A stretch of DNA of 12,121 nucleotides from an uncultured Lachnospiraceae bacterium (GTDB lineage: Bacteria > Bacillota > Clostridia > Lachnospirales > Lachnospiraceae), in NCBI GenBank assembly GCA_910587105.1, contig CAJUMB010000079.1, positions 1 through 12,121 on the forward strand, given 5' to 3'. Shown in pieces: positions 6,616-12,121 of this stretch (positions within the stretch are counted from its first letter, which is position 1; every line of letters begins with the position of its first letter). The translations under genes were made by a program, and so were the position numbers. Below the pieces are notes generated by a model, which made no database searches, was not told the DNA's origin, and saw nothing but the letters and a program-made list of their open reading frames with translations.

Positions 6616-7596
6616 ATGAAGAAGAAAATGGCAGCGTTATTCTTGACATGCGCAATGACTGTTACTGTTTTAGCGGGCTGTGGCGGCGGAAACGGAAGCG
6701 GAGATACAGGGGCAGAAACGTCAGACAGCAGTGACAAAGGGGGTAAAGACAAGATTTCCATCGGCTTTACAGCAGATTACCTCAGCGACTTTATGTCCTA
6801 TGTGACCGATGGAGTGGAGAAAGCCTGTGAAGAAAATGGTGTGGAAGTCAGTGTTCAGGATGCAGACTTTGATGTTTCCAAGCAGCTCCAGCAGGTGGAG
6901 AACTTTATCAATTCCGGTGTGGACGCAGTGGTGATCAAACCGGTGGATGCAGAGGCATGCCAGCCCATCAGCGATGCCTGTAAAAACGCGGGGGTTCCCC
7001 TGGTGGTGGTCAATACGTCCATGTCAGCCCCCTGTGATTCTTATGTGGGTTCCGACCACACCTATTCCGGGGAGCTGCAGGGGGAATTTCTGGCAGAGCA
7101 GATGCCCGAAGGAGGGAAAGTGGCCGTTTTGATGGGAGAGATAACCCTTCAGGCCACAACACAGCGCACCGACGGCGTGAAAGCGGCTCTGGAAAAGGCA
7201 GGCGGCTTTGAGGTGGTATCGGAGATGGATGCGGGATGGATGCGGGACGAGGCCATGGACACAGTGGAAAACTGGCTGAATTCCGGACTGGAAATCGACG
7301 CCATTGTGGCAAACAATGACGAGATGGCCATCGGGGCGTCCATGGTTCTGGAAGAAAATAAAGTGGACGACGTTCTGGTGTGCGGCATCGACGCCTCAGA
7401 GGATGCATTGAACAGAATGAAAGACGGAAAACTAGATATGACCGTGTTCCAGAACGGCTATCAGCAGGGATACCAGGGTGTGGAGACTGCCCTGCAGTTA
7501 ATCAGCGGTGAGACCGTGGAAGAATTCGTGGATGTGCCGTATGAGCCGGTGCTTCCGGACCAGGCGGACGAATATCTGGAAAAAATCGGAAAGTAG
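6616..7596 (+). CDS. Sugar-type ABC transporter substrate-binding lipoprotein (RbsB/MglB class)
   Basis: An extracytoplasmic solute-binding protein that captures the substrate and delivers it to the permease. The 326 residues begin with a lipoprotein signal peptide: KKK, a hydrophobic core, and lipobox VLAGC with lipidated C22. A short Gly/Ser-rich linker follows. The mature part has the periplasmic-binding type 1 fold pattern: KISIGFTADY, VSKQLQQVENFINSGVDAVVIKPVDAEA, PLVVVNTSM, DAIVANNDEMAIGA and VCGIDAS. A TTG at 6601 could extend it by five residues, but ATG 6616 is preferred because GGGAGG is seven bases upstream and the signal peptide starts there. It is the first gene of the transporter operon. 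The IKPVD and VNTSM segments recall ribose and inositol binders, so a sugar or cyclitol ligand is likely; the exact ligand is unknown. Confidence 0.93.
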   Translation: MKKKMAALFLTCAMTVTVLAGCGGGNGSGDTGAETSDSSDKGGKDKISIGFTADYLSDFMSYVTDGVEKACEENGVEVSVQDADFDVSKQLQQVENFINSGVDAVVIKPVDAEACQPISDACKNAGVPLVVVNTSMSAPCDSYVGSDHTYSGELQGEFLAEQMPEGGKVAVLMGEITLQATTQRTDGVKAALEKAGGFEVVSEMDAGWMRDEAMDTVENWLNSGLEIDAIVANNDEMAIGASMVLEENKVDDVLVCGIDASEDALNRMKDGKLDMTVFQNGYQQGYQGVETALQLISGETVEEFVDVPYEPVLPDQADEYLEKIGK

Positions 7597-7608
7597 GGAG
7601 GCGGTTAT

Positions 7609-9141
7609 ATGAACAGTGTACCATTGCTGCAGATGGAGCACATCAGGAAGGTTTTCCCAGGCGTGGTGGCCCTGGATGATGTATCGCTGACCATTAAAGA
7701 GGGAACGGTACATGCCCTGATGGGGGAAAACGGCGCGGGGAAGTCCACGCTGATGAAAATATTGACCGGTGTATATCAAAGGACAGAGGGCACCATCAAA
7801 TGGCAGGGGCAGGACCTGGATACCAGCTCCATCACCCATGTGCTGCACAGCGGCATCACCATGATATTCCAGGAGCTCAATCCCATTAAGACCATGAAAG
7901 TGTGTGAGAACATTTACGTGGGGCGGGAGCCTTATAAAATAAAAGGGCTTATGCTGGACCGGCGGAAAATCGTGGAGGACACCAGAGCATTATTTTCTGA
8001 TTTGGATATCACAGACATTGACCCTAATGAGGAAATGGGGAATCTCACTGTGGCCAAAATGCAGATGGTTGAGATTGCCAAGGCTATTTCCTATAACGCA
8101 AAACTGATTATCATGGATGAGCCCACCTCGGCCATCAGTGAAAAAGAATGCCGGCATCTGTTTAGCATGGTCAATCAGCTGAAAAGCCGGGGGATTGCAT
8201 TTATCTTTATCACCCACAAAATGGATGAGGTGTTCCAGATTTCGGATGAGATTACCATCATGCGGGATGGAACCTATGTGGGAACTTACGACGCAGAGAA
8301 GATCACCCATGATGAGCTGGTGAAGCTGATGGTGGGTCGGGAAATCACAGATATGTTTCCCAAAGAGGAAGCTGAGATTACAGATGTGAAGCTGGAGGTT
8401 TCCGGCCTGAATGTGGACGGGGTCCTGAAAGATATCAGCTTTAAAGTGCATAAAGGGGAAATACTGGGATTTGCAGGGCTCATGGGGGCAGGCCGCACAG
8501 AAGTGATGGAGGCTTTATTCGGCATCCGCAGAGCCAGTTCCGGAACAGTGAAAATCGACGGAAAAGAGGTGCGTATCCATTCTCCCAAAGACGCCATCAA
8601 ACATAAAATTGCGTTTCTGACAGAGGACAGGCGTACTACAGGGTGCTTCCTTCCCCTGTCCGTCCGGGATAATATTATGGTCTGTTCCTATAACCAGATT
8701 TCCAATAAAATGAAGAAAATCAGTGTGGGAAAGGAAAAGAAAGTCTGCAGCCGGCAGATTGAGAAATATGCCATTAAGACCCCGGGGCCGGAACAGGTGA
8801 TAGGAAACTTAAGCGGCGGAAATCAGCAGAAAGTGCTGATTTCCCGGTGGCTTCTCACCAATCCGGAGATTATTATTCTGGACGAGCCCACCCGGGGGAT
8901 TGATGTGGGAAGCAAATCGGAGATCCACAAAATGATCAGCCGTCTGGCCCAGCAGGGGGTGGCAGTGGTTATGATTTCCTCAGAGCTTCCGGAGATTCTG
9001 GGAATGAGCGACCGGATCATGGTCATGTATGAGGGAAGAATCACAGGAGAAGTGTCAAGAGAGGAAGCCAGCCAGGAACTGATCATGCGCTATGCGTCGG
9101 ATCTCACAGATGGACAGGCAGGGAAAGGAATAGGAAAATGA
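7609..9141 (+). CDS. Double-domain sugar ABC transporter ATPase (RbsA/MglA class)
   Basis: This cytoplasmic ATPase powers the importer and carries two nucleotide-binding domains in one 510-residue chain, the standard length. Domain 1 has Walker A GENGAGKST (39-47), the family's modified signature LTVAKMQMVEIAKA (146-159), Walker B IIMDEPTSA and H-loop ITHKM. Domain 2 has the degenerate Walker A GLMGAGRT (290-297), a full signature LSGGNQQK (401-408), Walker B IIILDEPTRGIDVG, and ISSELPE in place of the H-loop. These asymmetries are normal for this class, in which one site is weak. The segment around MQMVEIAKAISYNAKLIIMDEPTS looks closest to MglA from memory. GGGAGG at 7596-7601 gives the start; the gene begins 12 nt after the binding-protein stop and ends in a four-base ATGA overlap with the permease. 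Confidence 0.96.
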   Translation: MNSVPLLQMEHIRKVFPGVVALDDVSLTIKEGTVHALMGENGAGKSTLMKILTGVYQRTEGTIKWQGQDLDTSSITHVLHSGITMIFQELNPIKTMKVCENIYVGREPYKIKGLMLDRRKIVEDTRALFSDLDITDIDPNEEMGNLTVAKMQMVEIAKAISYNAKLIIMDEPTSAISEKECRHLFSMVNQLKSRGIAFIFITHKMDEVFQISDEITIMRDGTYVGTYDAEKITHDELVKLMVGREITDMFPKEEAEITDVKLEVSGLNVDGVLKDISFKVHKGEILGFAGLMGAGRTEVMEALFGIRRASSGTVKIDGKEVRIHSPKDAIKHKIAFLTEDRRTTGCFLPLSVRDNIMVCSYNQISNKMKKISVGKEKKVCSRQIEKYAIKTPGPEQVIGNLSGGNQQKVLISRWLLTNPEIIILDEPTRGIDVGSKSEIHKMISRLAQQGVAVVMISSELPEILGMSDRIMVMYEGRITGEVSREEASQELIMRYASDLTDGQAGKGIGK

Positions 9142-10100
9142 AAGATCGATCCATGAAAGAAAAAATCATGTATATCTACAACAAAGCCGGAGTCTTTATC
9201 ATTCTTCTTCTGATGATGGTGATCCTGACGATTTTGACCAATACATTTCTCACAGGGAATAATCTGATCAATATTGTCCGCCAGGTGACGTTCTGGGCCA
9301 TTATCGGGCTGGGGGCCCTGGTGACATTAATCGGAGGCGACTTCGACCTGTCGCCGGGATCTGTGGTGGGGCTGGTGTCTGTGCTCAGCGCCATGACCAT
9401 TCAGACTTCAGTTGGGAATTCGCTGGCTATGCCCATTTTGACAACTCTGGCCATTGGAGCGGCAGTGGGATTTGTTAACGGGGGCCTGATTGACTACCTG
9501 AGAATGCCCGCTTTTATCGCCACACTGGGAACCCAGCTGCTTTTACGGGGGCTGGCCCTGTATATTTCCAACGGGCGCCCGGTGAGTAATCTGGACTCCA
9601 AATTCACGTATCTGGGGGGCGGAAGCATCGGTGTGATTCCTGTACCGGTGATTATCTTAGTGATCCTGTCAGCATTTACCTGGTATCTGCTGAAATACAC
9701 CCGTCTGGGAAGGCATATTTACGCCATCGGCGGCAATGCTCAGGCGGCGGTTGTATCAGGTGTAAATGTAAAAGCAGTAAAACTGTTCACCTATGTGTAT
9801 GCCGGCATTATGGCGGCAATCGCAGGCATGCTGCTCACAGCCCGTGTGGCTTCCGGGCAGCCTGGACTGGGAGAATCCTTTGAGATGAAGGCAATTTCGG
9901 GGTGTGTTATCGGCGGCGTCAGCCTAAGCGGCGGCATCGGCTCCGTATACAGTCTCATCTGCGGGATTCTGGTGATCGGCGTGCTGAACAATGGCATGGA
10001 CCTGATGAATATCAGCGGTTATATGCAGCAGATTGCAGAGGGGCTGATTTTGATTCTGGCGGTTCTGCTGGACGTATTCCGCTCACGGACGTCAAAATAA
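9138..10100 (+). CDS. Sugar ABC transporter permease (RbsC/MglC class)
   Basis: A membrane protein forming the translocation channel, probably as a homodimer because only one permease gene is present. The 320 residues are the usual length. Hydrophobic segments lie near 18-36, 51-66, 73-92, 97-117, 124-143, 165-186, 216-235, 255-285 and 298-313. Family motifs are GGDFDLSPGSVVGL (67-80, the GGIDLSVGS equivalent), the cytoplasmic coupling loop IGGNAQAAVVSGVNV (197-211) and the late SGCVIGGVSLSGGIGSV (254-270). ATG 9138 overlaps the ATPase stop by four bases, so the two are translationally coupled. No clear terminator follows, leaving open read-through into the second URO-D-like gene 159 nt downstream. 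Confidence 0.95.
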   Translation: MKDRSMKEKIMYIYNKAGVFIILLLMMVILTILTNTFLTGNNLINIVRQVTFWAIIGLGALVTLIGGDFDLSPGSVVGLVSVLSAMTIQTSVGNSLAMPILTTLAIGAAVGFVNGGLIDYLRMPAFIATLGTQLLLRGLALYISNGRPVSNLDSKFTYLGGGSIGVIPVPVIILVILSAFTWYLLKYTRLGRHIYAIGGNAQAAVVSGVNVKAVKLFTYVYAGIMAAIAGMLLTARVASGQPGLGESFEMKAISGCVIGGVSLSGGIGSVYSLICGILVIGVLNNGMDLMNISGYMQQIAEGLILILAVLLDVFRSRTSK

Positions 10101-10149
10101 TTACAATTTCTTCCGGCAATTATTCTAAATTGGTTCGCAATATTTCTTA

Positions 10150-10177
10150 TTGAAGTTTTCGGCGTATCTTATAGAAT
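10150..10177 (+). promoter_or_regulatory. Possible sigma-A type promoter before URO-D-B
   Basis: TTGAAG (10150-10155), a 16-nt spacer and TAGAAT (10172-10177) resemble a vegetative promoter in the AT-rich 159-nt gap after the permease. An imperfect dyad, ATTGAAGTTT (10149-10158) with AAACTTGAAT (10183-10192), 9 of 10 positions, overlaps it and could be an operator. AT-richness makes chance matches likely, so this is tentative. Confidence 0.35.
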
Positions 10178-10259
10178 ATAAGAAACTTGAATGCCAATGG
10201 AATTTAGAAGAGAGTTTTTTAAAGAACACTCTTATTTAGTCAGGAGGGAAAATAAAACC

Positions 10260-11489
10260 ATGATAACACCAAAAGAGAGAGAACGTCTCCGCCAATTAGC
10301 CCAGACACAGCTGGAAGTGGCAAACAGTGAGAAAAACCAGAAAAGAGCGCAGATGTGGATTGACCACAATGCCTGCAGGGGAGAGCGCCCTATGATTCAT
10401 CTGGAGATTGATAATTTCACCCAGGAAGTCCTGCTTCCCCAGATGCAGTGCGAAGATCCCCTTGCCCGCAGAATCGAGGAGCGTCTGCTGCATAACTTCT
10501 ACAACATGCAGGTATTGGACGACGACAAAGTGACAGCACCGTACTTTGGCGTGTGGTGGGACCTGGACTTAAAGCCCTGGGGATTTGACGTGATGAAGGA
10601 AGTGGCTTCCGACGGTGGTCTGGGACAGCACTTTACCGAGCAGGTGGAGGAACTGGGCGATGAGATGGATAAGTTCAAACCATCCCGGTTCAGCCTGAAG
10701 GTGGACGAGACCAACGAATATTTCAAGGCGGCTGAGGATGCCTTTGGAGATATCCTTCCGGTGAAACGGGTGGGGAAATCCATGACCTGCTGGCTTACCC
10801 AGGATCTGGTACACATTATGGGTATGCAGAATATGTGCTATGCCCTGTGCGATTATCCAGATGAAATTGTCCAGGTGCTGAACCAGCTGGCCGATGATTA
10901 TCTGAAATTCTTTGAAGAGTGGAGAGACAGCGGGCTCCTCTATCCCACCACAGGATATGAAGAGTGCAACCAGGGTTCCATCTGTCTCACCGACGAACTG
11001 CCCAGCGAAGGGCCGGTAGATCTGAATCAGATCTGGCTGCATATGGATTCCCAGGAAACCATCAACGTGTCTCAGGATATGTTCGAAGAACTGGTGTGGG
11101 ATTCCTATAAGAAGGTGGCAGACCGCTTTGGGCTGGTGTCCTTTGGATGCTGTGACCCATTGGAGAGGCTGTGGCCCTGCCTGAGCCAGCTGAAAAATCT
11201 CAGAAAGGCTTCTATTTCTCCGTGGACAAACGAGGAATATATGGGTGAGGTGCTGGCCGGAAAGAAGATCATCTACCACAGAAAACCCAGCCCCAATTAT
11301 ATTGGTGTATCAGAGAAACTGGATGAGGATGCCTGGAGAGAGCACATTACCACAACGCTGAAACATGCGAAGAACTGTAAAGTGGAGCTGACCATCCGGG
11401 ATGCTTATACGATACATAATGATGTGGATAAAGCAAAACGATGCGTGGAAATTATGAGGGAATGTATCGCAGATCATTGGAATGCATAG
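10260..11489 (+). CDS. Uroporphyrinogen decarboxylase superfamily protein (URO-D-B), methyltransferase-like
   Basis: A 409-residue soluble paralogue of the protein encoded at 3922-5226; the precise reaction is unknown. Shared landmarks are the start MITxKE, QMWIDHN (31-37), VLDDD (85-89), DELP (245-248), KKVADRFGL with FGCCDP (284-300), ASISPW (317-322) and RKPSP (341-345). The in-frame ATG at 10191 would add 23 residues without a ribosome binding site. ATG 10260 is chosen because AGGAGG (10242-10247) precedes it, though at a slightly long 12 nt, and because the paralogue starts identically. Family knowledge (MtaA, MtbA, CmuA) suggests zinc-thiolate methyl transfer, and C297-C298 are the obvious thiol candidates (inference). 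No corrinoid protein lies in the window. Its position after the transporter implies it acts on the imported compound. It is 25 residues shorter than the paralogue. Confidence 0.8.
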   Translation: MITPKERERLRQLAQTQLEVANSEKNQKRAQMWIDHNACRGERPMIHLEIDNFTQEVLLPQMQCEDPLARRIEERLLHNFYNMQVLDDDKVTAPYFGVWWDLDLKPWGFDVMKEVASDGGLGQHFTEQVEELGDEMDKFKPSRFSLKVDETNEYFKAAEDAFGDILPVKRVGKSMTCWLTQDLVHIMGMQNMCYALCDYPDEIVQVLNQLADDYLKFFEEWRDSGLLYPTTGYEECNQGSICLTDELPSEGPVDLNQIWLHMDSQETINVSQDMFEELVWDSYKKVADRFGLVSFGCCDPLERLWPCLSQLKNLRKASISPWTNEEYMGEVLAGKKIIYHRKPSPNYIGVSEKLDEDAWREHITTTLKHAKNCKVELTIRDAYTIHNDVDKAKRCVEIMRECIADHWNA

Positions 11490-11528
11490 AAAGTATGCAA
11501 ATAAAAACCGAATAATGGAATGAAAGGT

Positions 11529-11567
11529 AAGCAGTGAATCTAAGAAACAGATACACTGCTTCTTTTT
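11529..11567 (+). terminator. Intrinsic terminator after URO-D-B
   Basis: AAGCAGTG (11529-11536) pairs with CACTGCTT (11554-11561); after one mismatch ATCT/AGAT extends the stem around the loop AAGAAAC. CTTTTT follows at 11562-11567. It lies 40 nt after the URO-D-B stop and just before the end of the convergent AraC remnant, so it closes the locus. Confidence 0.9.
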
Positions 11568-11572
11568 AATGA

Positions 11573-12058
11573 TCAATCCCGAAACCCGGAAGGATTATAA
11601 TATTTGCGGAACGCAGCAGGAGTCACCGCATTTTTTGCCTTAAATGCCCTGATAAAATGAGTGCTGCTGGCAAATCCGCATTCAGCGGCGATTTGCTGAA
11701 CGGTTAAGCCGGACTCCACCAGCAGGGTTTTGGCGTGCTTAAGCTGCAGGGACAACAGGTAGCTGTGAGGGGAAATCCCCGTCTGCTGCTTAAACAGCCG
11801 GTGTTCATTATATTTCCCGCTGTTTACATGGTCAAGAATATAGTCCAGCAGCGCGCCACAGAGACTGCCAAAAGGCTTATCATCACCTTCAAGGAGCTGA
11901 AGCTCACTGAACTTCAGATAAAGATTAGACACCATATAAGTCTTCTCCCTGGTGATGCACTCAGAAAGGTGCATACGGTGCCTGGTAAGGCGTTTCAGGG
12001 CTGTGAACTGTCCGCCGCGCCATGGCTCCAGTTTTTTCGTACGGCCTGCCCTACCCTT
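11573..12058 (-). pseudogene. Decayed AraC-family regulator (C-terminal remnant)
   Basis: The frame is open from the stop at 11573-11575 up to an in-frame TGA at 12059-12061. The first ATG (11972-11974) would give 133 residues, against about 290 for a whole cupin-AraC protein. The end is clearly AraC: RLFKQQTGISPHSYL, VQQIAAECGFASSTHFIRAF and TPAAFRKYYNPSGFRD, close in pattern to the regulator at 5559-6425. Regulator-like sequence continues upstream of the ATG (QFTALKRLTRHR), so the original start was further out and the cupin domain is lost. Compared with the intact regulator, about 13 residues are missing where the first helix-turn-helix should be (YILDHVNSG joins straight to KYNEHRLF). No convincing ribosome binding site precedes the ATG. 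A short regulatory protein cannot be wholly excluded, but a pseudogene is the better reading. Confidence 0.75.
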
Positions 12059-12071
12059 TCAGGGGATTTTG

Positions 12072-12080
12072 TGGTATGAT
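12072..12080 (+). promoter_or_regulatory. Extended -10 promoter for the gene at the right edge
   Basis: TG-G-TATGAT at 12072-12080 fits an extended -10 element (TGnTATAAT) with one mismatch; no good -35 is seen. It lies 29 nt upstream of a plausible start codon on the + strand and next to the broken end of the AraC remnant. Confidence 0.45.
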
Positions 12081-12109
12081 GTTAATGGGTTTGAAAGGAT
12101 GGTGACAGG

Positions 12110-12121
12110 ATGGAGATACTG
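12110..12121 (+). CDS. Start of a further gene, cut by the window edge
   Basis: ATG at 12110 opens a frame reading M-E-I-L before the window ends. AAAGGA at 12094-12099 is a modest ribosome binding site ten bases upstream, and an extended -10 element precedes it. Too little is visible to name a product. An ATG at 12099 in another frame has no usable ribosome binding site spacing. Confidence 0.4.

Noticed and set aside
8470..8500. Degenerate Walker A in the second ATPase domain as a sign of inactivation
   Set aside because: GLMGAGRT and the missing H-loop histidine in domain 2 are the normal state for the RbsA/MglA class.
10191..10259. Upstream ATG extending URO-D-B by 23 residues
   Set aside because: There is no ribosome binding site before 10191, AGGAGG precedes the ATG at 10260, and the paralogue starts at the equivalent MITxKE.
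10569..11279. 236-residue - strand open frame inside URO-D-B
   Set aside because: The sense frame is strongly supported by the paralogue; the antisense frame has no domain features or start signal.
3922..11489. Haem biosynthesis role (HemE) for the URO-D-like genes
   Set aside because: The N-terminal haem-enzyme signature is absent, there are two diverged copies, and the neighbours are a sugar importer and an AraC regulator rather than tetrapyrrole genes.

Overview
The window reads as a chromosomal segment of a low-to-mid GC Gram-positive anaerobe, most likely a Clostridia/Lachnospiraceae member. The basis is the strong AGGAGG-type ribosome binding sites, the pstB-phoU-phoB/phoR order, a lipoprotein sugar-binding protein, and the AraC-plus-ABC-transporter style of carbohydrate locus. 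This taxonomic placement is inference; no rRNA or marker gene is present.

Region 1 (1-3676, + strand) is the end of a phosphate operon: pstB (cut by the window edge), phoU, an OmpR-type response regulator and its PhoR-type histidine kinase. The genes overlap or nearly abut (TAATG and GTGA junctions, and one 10-nt gap with its own ribosome binding site), so they are probably one transcript. The operon senses and imports phosphate and transmits phosphate status to transcription. It ends in a 245-nt gap holding a hairpin shared with the convergent next gene.

Region 2 (3922-11489) is an accessory small-molecule uptake and metabolism locus. On the - strand is a 434-residue uroporphyrinogen-decarboxylase-superfamily protein (here URO-D-A). 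A 332-nt divergent regulatory region rich in inverted repeats separates it from a full-length AraC-family regulator (+). After a clear UUCG-loop terminator comes a three-gene ABC importer of the ribose/galactose/inositol class: lipoprotein binding protein, double-NBD ATPase and permease. A second URO-D-superfamily paralogue (URO-D-B, 409 residues) follows on the same strand. The paralogues share a GCC(E/D)P motif, an SPW motif and a KPxP motif, lack the haem-enzyme signature, and have no corrinoid protein beside them. The simplest reading is that the AraC protein controls import of a sugar-like or cyclitol-like compound and the two URO-D-like proteins process it. Methyl transfer from a methylated substrate is one possibility, but the substrate and reaction cannot be read from the sequence.

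Region 3 (11490-12121) holds a strong terminator, a decayed AraC-family regulator on the - strand (no N-terminal cupin, gap in the first DNA-binding helix region), and a probable extended -10 promoter with the first four codons of a further + strand gene.

The best candidate for something undescribed is the paired URO-D/AraC/sugar-ABC locus together with its long dyad-symmetric regulatory region.
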